From contig CANQAK010000008.1 in NCBI GenBank assembly GCA_947589495.1, forward strand, positions 1-34,453: a stretch of DNA of 34,453 nucleotides. The letters run 5' to 3'. Shown here piece by piece: positions 1 through 6,371 of the stretch. This DNA is from an uncultured Bacilli bacterium (GTDB taxonomy: Bacteria > Bacillota_I > Bacilli_A > RF39 > UBA660). The translations under genes were made by a program, and so were the position numbers. The first letter of the stretch is position 1. Every line of letters starts with the position of its first letter. The notes under the pieces were generated by a model. It saw nothing but the letters and a program-made list of their open reading frames with translations, was not told where the DNA came from and searched no databases.

Positions 1-385
1 CAGTATTTATGTTATTAGATATTACAGGTCGTGCTTTAGAATCATTTTGTTCTTTATTAGCTCTAGAATTATCATTTACATAATTTAAATCACTATCAGT
101 ATATTTTTCTTTTGGTACTATTTCAATTAAATCACTATTTGTTGCATTTTTGATATATCCAGCAACCTTCTTTGTTGTACCTGTTGCTGAAAAATAAATA
201 ACTGCAATATTTTTATCGTTAGTAACTCGATTATCATTTGTATTTAAATTTACATTAGAATCAATGTTTGAGTTGGTATTAGAACTATTCATTGATTCTG
301 TTTTGTTATAGATAAACCAAATTCCAACTCCTACTACTGCAATGACGACTATTGCAATAATTACACCTATTATTTTTTTATTCAT
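1..385 (-). CDS. Membrane-anchored flavodoxin-family protein (3' part outside the window)
   Basis: Minus-strand reading frame that starts at the ATG at 383-385 and runs off the left edge, so only the first 128 residues are seen. It opens with a lysine pair and a hydrophobic segment (about residues 5-24) with no lipobox cysteine, which suggests a signal anchor. An Asn/Ser/Thr-rich linker follows. Then comes a beta strand IAVIYFSATGTTKKVA, whose S-A-T-G-T-T is the FMN phosphate loop of flavodoxins. It probably carries electrons outside or at the membrane. The ribosome site AGAGGAAAT lies just upstream, and the start is 21 bases past the stop of the amidohydrolase gene, so the two are likely co-transcribed. 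The C-terminal FMN-binding loops cannot be checked here. Confidence 0.8.
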   Translation of the reverse strand, partial: MNKKIIGVIIAIVVIAVVGVGIWFIYNKTESMNSSNTNSNIDSNVNLNTNDNRVTNDKNIAVIYFSATGTTKKVAGYIKNATNSDLIEIVPKEKYTDSDLNYVNDNSRANKEQNDSKARPVISNNINT

Positions 386-406
386 TACTATTTCCTCTTT
401 CTACTT

Positions 407-1312
407 TCAATATTTAAATAATTCTTGTAAATTTTTGTAATATATTTTTTCTTTATCTTTTAAAGAAATTGGTAATGCATCAATAGCCTCTTCTATTTCT
501 TTTGTCGCACCATTCGGCATAATTCCAAATGGAGCATCTGTACCATATAAGACTTTATCAATTCCAAAGTAATATACTGCGAGTTCTAGCGCCTTTGTAT
601 TTCCAAGTATTGCTGTATCTACATAAAACTTTTTGAAATCATCTTTTTTATCTTTCATTATATTATCAATTCTACCTGCAAAGTAAGGCACCATAGCTCC
701 TGCATGATGAACAATAATTTTAATGTTAGGACACTTTGTAAATATACTCGCATTTACTAGATCTAAGATGCCCTGCGATAATTCATATTCCCAACTAAAC
801 ACAATATTATTATCAGGTTTACGGGTGTCAAATACAGGATGAAGTAAAACAAGTAATCCAAGATCTGCACATTTTTTTAGAATTGGTAAATATTCTTTTG
901 AAGCTATACTTTTTCCTAAATGTCTTGTAAAAACTTGAACACCAACAAGTTCTTTTGAAGATGCAATTTCATCTAAAATATTAAGTGCTTCATCTATATT
1001 ATTAAAAGGTAACATTCCAATTCCATAAGGAAACATATCATTATTTTCTCTTACACAATTTATAAGTTCTTCGTTTGCTTCTCGACATAATCTTGCTGAT
1101 TCTTCAGGATTACAGTAATCTTCAGCATTGATATTAGCATAACTTACTATTTGTTTCGTTGTACCATTCCATAATTTTCTTCTTACACTTAAATCTTTTA
1201 ACGATTCTATATTTGTAAAAGCATAAGTTGAGCTAATAGTAGAATCAATATTTAACATCTTTCCATAGTAATTTGGTAATAATACATGAGCAAATACATC
1301 AATTTTTTCCAT
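407..1312 (-). CDS. Amidohydrolase-family (Amidohydro_2) metal-dependent hydrolase or decarboxylase
   Basis: A 301-residue protein with the TIM-barrel pattern of the ACMSD/gamma-resorcylate decarboxylase-like amidohydrolases. Visible ligand-like positions are H9 in DVFAHV, H158 in VLLHPVFD, H202-H203 in VHHAGAMVPY and D259 in LYGTDAPFG. The usual first His of the HxH motif is Phe7, which is odd and may mean a different or weaker metal site. Family members cut or decarboxylate small cyclic or aromatic acids; the substrate here is unknown. It starts one base after the TetR gene and is followed by the flavodoxin, so it is probably the catalytic gene of a small inducible operon. The fold assignment is firm, the reaction is not. 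Confidence 0.85.
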   Translation of the reverse strand: MEKIDVFAHVLLPNYYGKMLNIDSTISSTYAFTNIESLKDLSVRRKLWNGTTKQIVSYANINAEDYCNPEESARLCREANEELINCVRENNDMFPYGIGMLPFNNIDEALNILDEIASSKELVGVQVFTRHLGKSIASKEYLPILKKCADLGLLVLLHPVFDTRKPDNNIVFSWEYELSQGILDLVNASIFTKCPNIKIIVHHAGAMVPYFAGRIDNIMKDKKDDFKKFYVDTAILGNTKALELAVYYFGIDKVLYGTDAPFGIMPNGATKEIEEAIDALPISLKDKEKIYYKNLQELFKY

Positions 1313-1313
1313 A

Positions 1314-1943
1314 TTAAATATTCCTTTCTATAATACCTCCTAATATCTTTTCTAATCCCATTTTTATCATTTCTTTATCGGTATAAAATTTATATTCAAG
1401 TTTTGATTTATGAATGGCTTCTTTCATTTTATCCGTTAAAGAGGTATAAGGATAAATTCCTACTAAAAAAGGCAATATAGTAAATGTAATTTCTTCTTCT
1501 TCACTATCTTTGACATTAAAGAATTTACATAAACATTGTTCTAATAAAGAAATAGTTTCTTTAAATACTAATTTGAAATTAATAATACTTTCAACTCTAC
1601 TATTATCTTCCATTTCAAACATATTCATAGAAATAAGTTTTAATAAAGTTTTTCGCTTTATTAAAGATTCAGTAATTTTATCTATAAAATCTTCTTTTGA
1701 TAGTTTTTCGTTTTTTAGAAGAAGAGTAGATAAATCTTCGTTCCACTTTAGATATTCTCTTTCAAGAAGCGCTAAAAATATTTCTTCTTTCGTTTGAAAA
1801 TAATTATAGATAGAAGTTCTACCAACACTTATTTCACTACTAATAAGCTTAATATTTATATCTTTAAAATCAAGACTTTCGTATAGTTTTTCACAAGCAT
1901 TAATAACTTCTTCTTTTCTGTCATCAATGAGTCGTTTTTCCAT
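1314..1943 (-). CDS. TetR/AcrR-family transcriptional regulator
   Basis: A 209-residue protein. The N-terminal 60 residues form the TetR helix-turn-helix, with the family hallmark VGRTSIYNYFQTKEEIFLALL at about 42-62. The rest is a helical ligand-binding domain without a recognisable subfamily. It is the first gene of the operon with the amidohydrolase. Two 13-bp palindromes of the same sequence type flank its promoter, so autorepression relieved by a small ligand is likely. The ATG at 1941-1943 is preceded by GGGAGGAT at a good distance. The ligand is probably related to the substrate of the downstream enzyme; this is inference from gene order. Confidence 0.9.
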   Translation of the reverse strand: MEKRLIDDRKEEVINACEKLYESLDFKDINIKLISSEISVGRTSIYNYFQTKEEIFLALLEREYLKWNEDLSTLLLKNEKLSKEDFIDKITESLIKRKTLLKLISMNMFEMEDNSRVESIINFKLVFKETISLLEQCLCKFFNVKDSEEEEITFTILPFLVGIYPYTSLTDKMKEAIHKSKLEYKFYTDKEMIKMGLEKILGGIIERNI

Positions 1944-1960
1944 TTTACTTATCCTCCCAC

Positions 1961-1973
1961 TGACACACTGTCA
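1961..1973. promoter_or_regulatory. Palindromic operator O1 (TGACACACTGTCA)
   Basis: Inverted repeat with arms TGACA/TGTCA around CAC, just downstream of the -10 box and therefore at the start of the TetR operon transcript. It matches the second copy at 1994-2006 in 12 of 13 positions. Binding here would block initiation or early elongation. Confidence 0.75.
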
Positions 1974-1978
1974 ATATA

Positions 1979-2007
1979 ATAATACTCCTATAATGACACA
2001 GTGTCAA
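1979..2007 (-). promoter_or_regulatory. Sigma-A promoter of the TetR operon
   Basis: On the minus strand, -35 TTGACA (2002-2007) and -10 TATTAT (1979-1984) are separated by exactly 17 bases. The -35 box overlaps operator O2, and O1 lies just after the -10 box. Confidence 0.8.
1994..2006. promoter_or_regulatory. Palindromic operator O2 (TGACACAGTGTCA)
   Basis: Perfect inverted repeat TGACAC/GTGTCA around one base, overlapping the -35 box. Its centre is 33 bp, about three helix turns, from that of O1, so bound dimers would sit on the same face of the DNA. Confidence 0.75.
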
Positions 2008-2082
2008 TATATACCAATTCATTTTTTAATAAAAAAACAGCTATTAAATATTTAGCCATTTTAAAATTTTCACAAATTTACT

Positions 2083-2793
2083 CTACCTACAATAATTTAT
2101 TAAATCAATATCAGTTTTTTTACTATTCTTTTCAACTTCCCAATATTCATCATCTGTATCAAAATTACATCTATAAACATCATAAAATATGGTATCATAA
2201 TAAATTACATTACCAATATACTTTGTAGTAGTTCTAAACATTGGTGCTTCGTGATTAAATTTTACATTTAAGTAATCGGTAAACAATAATATTCCTATTG
2301 AGAAAGTAAAAATTGTTATAATAAGAAGTAAGCGTATATACCATTTAATTGTATTTAGGATTATTACAATGCCTATCATAAATATTATTATACCAAATAT
2401 TGAATAAATAGAACCCCAACTACTTTCACTAGGAAAAATCATTATTGCTGATATAGAAACAAATAATCCAAATATGATTAAAATTAAAGAAATAGCTTGA
2501 TTATATTTAGTTATTCTTTTAGTAGAATAATCAATAGTATTTACAATATTTTCTTCAAATTTTTCTTGATATTCTTTTTCTTTAACTTTTTTTCCGCTCA
2601 TTAAATCATTTAACGTTATATCTAGTTCCTTACATAGTGGTTTAAATAATGACAAATCAGGCATATTTCTACCATTTTCCCAATTTCCGATAGAACGATC
2701 TGACACTCCTAATTTTTCTGCTAGTTCTTGTTGAGTAATATTTTTTGCCTTTCTCGATTCAGCAATAAATTTTCCTATTTTTTCTAAATCCAT
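2083..2793 (-). CDS. XRE-family regulator with a C-terminal membrane domain
   Basis: A 236-residue protein. Residues 4-62 are a Cro/C1-type helix-turn-helix (ITQQELAEKLGVSDRSIGNWENG). After a charged linker come three to four hydrophobic segments between about residues 98 and 175, then a short polar tail. DNA-binding domains tied to the membrane like this are common in Firmicutes and usually sense envelope stress or an unknown ligand. The start has a good AAAGGAGC site. No partner gene follows in the same direction, because the TetR gene has its own promoter. A candidate small RNA lies upstream. The target genes cannot be read from the sequence. Confidence 0.85.
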   Translation of the reverse strand: MDLEKIGKFIAESRKAKNITQQELAEKLGVSDRSIGNWENGRNMPDLSLFKPLCKELDITLNDLMSGKKVKEKEYQEKFEENIVNTIDYSTKRITKYNQAISLILIIFGLFVSISAIMIFPSESSWGSIYSIFGIIIFMIGIVIILNTIKWYIRLLLIITIFTFSIGILLFTDYLNVKFNHEAPMFRTTTKYIGNVIYYDTIFYDVYRCNFDTDDEYWEVEKNSKKTDIDLINYCR

Positions 2794-2878
2794 ATTTTTG
2801 CTCCTTTCATACTCACATTTTATAATTTAAAAGTTAAATTTGACAGGAAAAGCTTCAAGGATATAAAAATTTTTCATA

Positions 2879-2901
2879 CAAAAATGGAGCCATAAGGCTC
2901 C
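2879..2901 (-). terminator. Intrinsic terminator of the candidate small RNA
   Basis: Perfect six-pair stem GGAGCC/GGCTCC with a 4-base loop, followed on the minus strand by ATTTTTG. Confidence 0.75.
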
Positions 2902-2976
2902 TTCAGGGGGTTTTGGTTGATTCACTCTCACCTTTGAAATTCGTAAGAGTTATCATTAGCATGACATCTATCATGC
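2879..2976 (-). ncRNA. Candidate small structured RNA or leader RNA, unknown family
   Basis: About 98 bases between a near-consensus promoter and an intrinsic terminator, with no reading frame. It is more GC-rich than its surroundings. In transcript order there is a hairpin AGCATGA/TCATGCT, then a longer stem ACTCTTAC/GTGAGAGT (one G-U pair), then a single-stranded stretch with CCAAAACCCCC. The terminator GGAGCC-TTAT-GGCTCC with a U run closes it. The XRE gene starts about 86 bases further on, so it may be a leader with early termination or a free small RNA. I compared it by eye with common riboswitches (SAM, purine, preQ1, THF, glycine, c-di-GMP, fluoride, guanidine), 6S and SRP RNA and saw no match. 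Confidence 0.5.
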
Positions 2977-2983
2977 TATATTA

Positions 2984-3012
2984 ATAATATTATAATTATT
3001 TTTTTTTGTCAA
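2984..3012 (-). promoter_or_regulatory. Sigma-A promoter of the candidate small RNA
   Basis: -35 TTGACA (3007-3012), 17-base A/T spacer, -10 TATTAT (2984-2989) on the minus strand. It is among the best promoters in the window, which supports a separately transcribed RNA rather than read-through from recG. Confidence 0.7.
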
Positions 3013-3049
3013 TTCTGTTAATAAAAATTTTACAAAATATGTCTAATGT

Positions 3050-5029
3050 TTAATTAATAAAAGATATCTCATCAATTAAATTACTATAATATTCATTATC
3101 TTTATACATTTCTTTTTCAATATATTGCAAAGAATCCTCTTTTGCTTGTAAAAGTATTTGATAATCATCTTTTAAGTTAGCAATTTTAAATGACATCACT
3201 CCACTTTGTTTAACTCCAAATAAATCCCCTTGACCACGCATTTGAAAATCTTTTTCACTAATATAAAATCCATCGTTACTTTCTTCTAATACTTTTAATC
3301 TTTCTACTTCTTTATTAGTTATTAAAAAGCAATAACTTTGTACATCATTTCTTCCAACTCTTCCTCTTAATTGATGAAGCGTAGCTAAACCAAATCTCTC
3401 TGCATTATAAACAACAATCATAGTAGAATTAGGAACATCTATTCCTACTTCAATAACTGTAGTAGAAATAAGAATTTTTATATCACCCTTTTTAAAATCA
3501 TTCATTATTTTATCTTTTTCATCACTTTTTAATTTACCATGTAAAACAGATATAGGTATTTTTTTATTAAAAGCTAAATTTAATTTTTCTTCTAAATCAA
3601 AAACACTTTTTAAATCTTGTTCACCATTCGTTTCAATTAAAGGAGAAACAACATAAATTTGATGTCCTAATTTTAATTCTTCTAACATTTTATATAAAAC
3701 ATCTTTTATTTCATTTTCTTTTTTTACTTTAGTAATTATTTCCATCCTACCTTTTGGTTTAGTTTTAATAATAGATAAATCTAAATCTCCATAAATTGTT
3801 AAAGCATAAGTTCTAGGTATTGGAGTTGCTGATAAATATAAAACATCAGGGTTAATTCCCTTATTACTTAATAAATTTCTTTGTTCAACACCAAAACGAT
3901 GTTGTTCATCAGTTATAACTAATCCTAATTTATTAAATATAACATCATTACTTATTAAAGAATGAGTTCCAATTAAAAGATCAATTTCTCCATTTTTTAA
4001 AGACAATAAAATATCATTTTTTTCTCTTTTTTTCATATTTCCTGTTAATAATGCTACATTAATTTTAAATTTACCTAATAATTCTTTTAAATTTTTATAG
4101 TGTTGTTCTGCCAATATTTCAGTAGGTGCCATTAAGGCACTTTGATAATTACTTAAATAATTTAAATAAATAGCATATGTTGCTACTATAGTTTTACCAC
4201 TTCCTACATCTCCTAAAACTAGTCTATTCATTCGATTAATATTTGTCATATCTTTATAAATTTGCTCTAATGCAGTTAATTGATCTTTAGTTAAAGTAAA
4301 AGGTAATTCATTGGTAAAATTAAGAATTGTATCATGATTTAAATTTCTAGCAATACCTTTTACTTTATTATTAATTTTCTTCAAGTAATTTATTTTAAAC
4401 ATAAAATTAAATAATTCTTCATATTTAAGTCTAATAGTAGAAGTTTTAATATCTTCAATTTTATTAGGTTTATGAATTAAATATAAAGCTTCTTTTTTGG
4501 AAATAAAATGATATTTTTCTTTATAAATATTAGGAATATATTCATAATATTCATCATAGTTTAAAGCTTCATTCATTATTTTTATTATATTTTTATTTGT
4601 AAGACCTTCAACTAAATGATAAATTGGTTCTATTTGATGATTACAAATATCAAATTTAATATCACTAGCAACAAATGTATTTTTTAATTTATTATATTTA
4701 CCAATTAAAACAATTTCTTTACCTACAGTTAAGTGAGGCTTTAAAAAAGCCCTATTAAAGATAGTAACATTTAAAATAGTATTATCACTTATTGCTTTAA
4801 AATTTAAACGATTAAAATTTCTTTTTATATATTGAACTTTACAATTATCTATAACTGTTGCTTTAACCGTACTTTTATCTAAATTTTCTGCTTCCTTAAT
4901 ACTAATTATATTGATAAAATTATATCTATATGGATAATTTTCTAATAAATCTTCTACCGTATAAATAGATAAAGAATTTAATTTTTTTTCTAATTGTAAT
5001 CCTACACCTTTAATATTTTTTAATTCCAT
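3050..5029 (-). CDS. recG: ATP-dependent DNA helicase RecG
   Basis: A 659-residue superfamily 2 helicase that remodels stalled replication forks and branched recombination intermediates. The N-terminal wedge/OB-fold region (about 1-150) precedes the helicase core. Core motifs are Walker A VLGDVGSGKT, motif II VITDEQHRFG and motif III YLSATPIPRT, then STTVIEVGIDVPNST, the QLRGRVGR motif VI and the RecG-typical C-terminal QMRGQGDLFGVKQSG. Length is slightly shorter than the E. coli and B. subtilis proteins, but all domains are present. It has its own promoter and is not linked to its usual partners here. The start ATG at 5029 has GGTG upstream. Confidence 0.97.
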   Translation of the reverse strand: MELKNIKGVGLQLEKKLNSLSIYTVEDLLENYPYRYNFINIISIKEAENLDKSTVKATVIDNCKVQYIKRNFNRLNFKAISDNTILNVTIFNRAFLKPHLTVGKEIVLIGKYNKLKNTFVASDIKFDICNHQIEPIYHLVEGLTNKNIIKIMNEALNYDEYYEYIPNIYKEKYHFISKKEALYLIHKPNKIEDIKTSTIRLKYEELFNFMFKINYLKKINNKVKGIARNLNHDTILNFTNELPFTLTKDQLTALEQIYKDMTNINRMNRLVLGDVGSGKTIVATYAIYLNYLSNYQSALMAPTEILAEQHYKNLKELLGKFKINVALLTGNMKKREKNDILLSLKNGEIDLLIGTHSLISNDVIFNKLGLVITDEQHRFGVEQRNLLSNKGINPDVLYLSATPIPRTYALTIYGDLDLSIIKTKPKGRMEIITKVKKENEIKDVLYKMLEELKLGHQIYVVSPLIETNGEQDLKSVFDLEEKLNLAFNKKIPISVLHGKLKSDEKDKIMNDFKKGDIKILISTTVIEVGIDVPNSTMIVVYNAERFGLATLHQLRGRVGRNDVQSYCFLITNKEVERLKVLEESNDGFYISEKDFQMRGQGDLFGVKQSGVMSFKIANLKDDYQILLQAKEDSLQYIEKEMYKDNEYYSNLIDEISFIN

Positions 5030-5055
5030 ACTAACACCATTTAATTTCTAAAATA

Positions 5056-5084
5056 AATATACCATACATTTGTTGCTATTTCAA
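5056..5084 (-). promoter_or_regulatory. Sigma-A promoter of recG
   Basis: -35 TTGAAA (5079-5084), 17-base spacer and -10 TATATT (5056-5061) on the minus strand, about 27 bases from the recG start codon. Confidence 0.65.
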
Positions 5085-5157
5085 ACAACATTATAGGGAC
5101 TTGTGTGTTACCGGACAAATTAATCAACAGTTGAGAAAATATGAGTGGTGATAAACA

Positions 5158-5400
5158 GTGACTGCATTTAAAAGAGATTTTAATTTTGACAAAGATATTA
5201 GAAAAAAGATAGCATTAAATATAAAAAAATACCGTCTTAAAGCAGGTATTACACAAGAACAATTAGCATTAGATATTGGACTTTCTTATGATTTTACAAG
5301 AAGACTAGAATTTAAAAAAGGTAAAGTTGGTTGTTCCATAGATACTTTATATAAAATTTCTGTAGTATTAAATACAAGAATAGATAAATTTTTTGAATAA
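5158..5400 (+). CDS. Small XRE-family (Cro/C1-type) DNA-binding protein
   Basis: An 80-residue protein consisting of little more than one helix-turn-helix domain (about residues 14-70, with ITQEQLALDIGLSYDFTRRLE). The GTG start at 5158 is chosen because GGTGAT lies 9 bases upstream and no in-frame ATG exists; the ATG at 5141 opens a frame that closes after six codons. It runs divergently from recG and converges with the 36-residue basic protein gene. Such short single-domain regulators often control themselves or a nearby mobile gene. No operator or target is evident here. Confidence 0.75.
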   Translation: MTAFKRDFNFDKDIRKKIALNIKKYRLKAGITQEQLALDIGLSYDFTRRLEFKKGKVGCSIDTLYKISVVLNTRIDKFFE

Positions 5401-5420
5401 AAAAAAAGAGAAATTTCTCT
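5398..5420 (-). terminator. Intrinsic terminator shared by converging genes
   Basis: Palindrome AGAGAAATTTCTCT (5407-5420) followed on the minus strand by a run of Ts. It lies directly after the stop of the 36-residue gene and could also stop transcription from the plus strand. Confidence 0.65.
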
Positions 5421-5424
5421 AAAT

Positions 5425-5535
5425 TTATTTATTTTTTTTAGTTTTTTTAATTGGTATTAATTTTACTTTAACTCCTTTTATACGAGTAAATTTCTTTTTT
5501 ACACCTTTTGGTAAATTTTTCTTTAATACTTTCAT
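5425..5535 (-). CDS. Very basic 36-residue small protein, unknown function
   Basis: Minus-strand frame starting at the ATG at 5533-5535 with a strong site (GAGGAGTG, then five As) and ending in TAA just before a terminator hairpin. The product begins MKVLKKNLPKG and contains about 16 Lys/Arg and no acidic residue, so it should bind nucleic acid, ribosomes or membranes. It has no hydrophobic segment and no leader motif. Good ribosome site, own terminator and strongly biased composition argue for a real gene. I do not recognise a family; a ribosome-associated or cationic peptide is possible. Confidence 0.55.
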   Translation of the reverse strand: MKVLKKNLPKGVKKKFTRIKGVKVKLIPIKKTKKNK

Positions 5536-5584
5536 TTTTTCACTCCTCGCCAAAAATTATATCATGTATGCCTTTATATGTAAA

Positions 5585-6004
5585 TTAATAAATTTCTTGA
5601 CATTCATTTGGTTCTGGTCTATAAAAACAATGATTTTTATATCTTCCCGCTAAGGCTTGATTATACCATGTTTGTTTACAATCATTATCCCCTGGAGCAT
5701 AAAACCATAAAGCATGAGTTGCTGGATAATAATATTCCCCTTTTAATACTCTTTTAGCTAAATTTTTTTCTAATGTTGTAGGACTTGCTTGATACAAAGA
5801 ACTATTAATTCCAGAAAATTGATTTTTTTGATAAATTGCATCTGTAATAGAATCAATATCTTTAAAAGTTAAACAATTAGCTATTACTCTATTTGTTACA
5901 ACATTTCCAACCATAAGCATTCCTAAATCACCTTCTGCTAAAGCTTCTGCTCTCATAATCCTTGCAAGTAAATCTAACTCTTTAGTAGTATAATTAATAA
6001 GCAT
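5585..6004 (-). CDS. SleB/CwlJ-type cell wall hydrolase
   Basis: A 139-residue single-domain protein of the Hydrolase_2 family, which contains the spore-cortex lytic enzymes SleB and CwlJ. The typical opening LLARIMRAEALAEG contains the presumed catalytic glutamate (E20). The family block follows: VGNVVTNRV, QFSGI, and ATHALWFYAPGDNDCKQTWYNQ in place of the usual GAT.F. A signal peptide, as in SleB, and a peptidoglycan-binding domain are both missing, which resembles CwlJ. Whether the organism sporulates cannot be judged here; the family also occurs in non-sporulating Firmicutes. The start ATG has AGGTGAT upstream. Confidence 0.85.
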   Translation of the reverse strand: MLINYTTKELDLLARIMRAEALAEGDLGMLMVGNVVTNRVIANCLTFKDIDSITDAIYQKNQFSGINSSLYQASPTTLEKNLAKRVLKGEYYYPATHALWFYAPGDNDCKQTWYNQALAGRYKNHCFYRPEPNECQEIY

Positions 6005-6048
6005 AAAATCACCTATTTTATATTATGCTAGTATTTTAAAAATAATTA

Positions 6049-6057
6049 TGATATAAT
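6049..6057 (+). promoter_or_regulatory. Extended -10 promoter of the tRNA gene
   Basis: TGATATAAT, an extended -10 box (TGn plus TATAAT), 17 bases before the tRNA. The -35 region is poor, as expected for extended -10 promoters. Confidence 0.55.
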
Positions 6058-6074
6058 TTTTACATGAACTTTTT

Positions 6075-6148
6075 AGGGGATTAGTTAAATGGTATAATAG
6101 GAGTCTCCAAAACTTTAGTTGGGAGTTCGATTCTCTCATCCCCTGCCA
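6075..6148 (+). tRNA. trnW: tRNA-Trp (anticodon CCA)
   Basis: A 74-base cloverleaf. The acceptor stem AGGGGAT/ATCCCCT is perfect, and the gene encodes discriminator G and the CCA end. The anticodon arm has the loop CTCCAAA, giving CCA, which reads UGG only. The T arm has the loop TTCGATT. No tRNA reading UGA as Trp is visible in the window, which agrees with UGA acting as stop in tsaB and in the ABC ATPase gene. Confidence 0.95.
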
Positions 6149-6186
6149 TGAAATAACTCGCTTTATTAAGCGATTAATATAAATTT

Positions 6187-6215
6187 CTAGTATTATTAAA
6201 ATGCTAGATTTTTTT
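6187..6215 (+). terminator. Intrinsic terminator after the tRNA
   Basis: Stem CTAGTAT/ATGCTAG (one G-U pair) with a 7-base loop followed by ATTTTTTT. A second hairpin TCGCTT/AAGCGA lies just before it (about 6158-6173). Confidence 0.6.
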
Positions 6216-6235
6216 ATTTTTATATTAAAAAATGT

Positions 6236-6264
6236 TTGAAATATTTTAAAAAAGGGTATATAAT
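6236..6264 (+). promoter_or_regulatory. Sigma-A promoter of the MATE-kinase fusion gene
   Basis: -35 TTGAAA (6236-6241), 17-base spacer, perfect -10 TATAAT (6259-6264). Transcription would start near 6271, leaving a leader of about 100 bases. Confidence 0.75.
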
Positions 6265-6280
6265 TAACAAAGTCTGATCC

Positions 6281-6328
6281 AGCAAAACATGCGTAAAAAC
6301 AAGACAGTTTTTATGCATGTTTTTTTGC
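6281..6328 (+). terminator. Leader terminator (attenuator) upstream of the MATE-kinase gene
   Basis: Fifteen-pair hairpin with one G-U pair (6286-6300 with 6307-6321, loop AAGACA) followed by TTTTTGC. It lies about 15 bases after the predicted transcript start and 44 bases before the start codon. Most transcripts should stop here unless something prevents the hairpin, so conditional read-through is likely. I see no known riboswitch consensus before it, and little room for one. Confidence 0.65.
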
Positions 6329-6371
6329 TTTAAAGATACATAAAATTATCACTTAAAAGGAGGAAGAAAAT

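Noticed and set aside
2001-2228. Plus-strand frame of 75 codons opposite the XRE gene
   Set aside because: Shadow frame with low-complexity composition, opposite a clear regulator gene and its operator region, no ribosome site.
6281-6371. A known riboswitch before the MATE-kinase gene
   Set aside because: The leader before the terminator is only about 15 bases and shows no guanidine, preQ1, fluoride or SAM motif.
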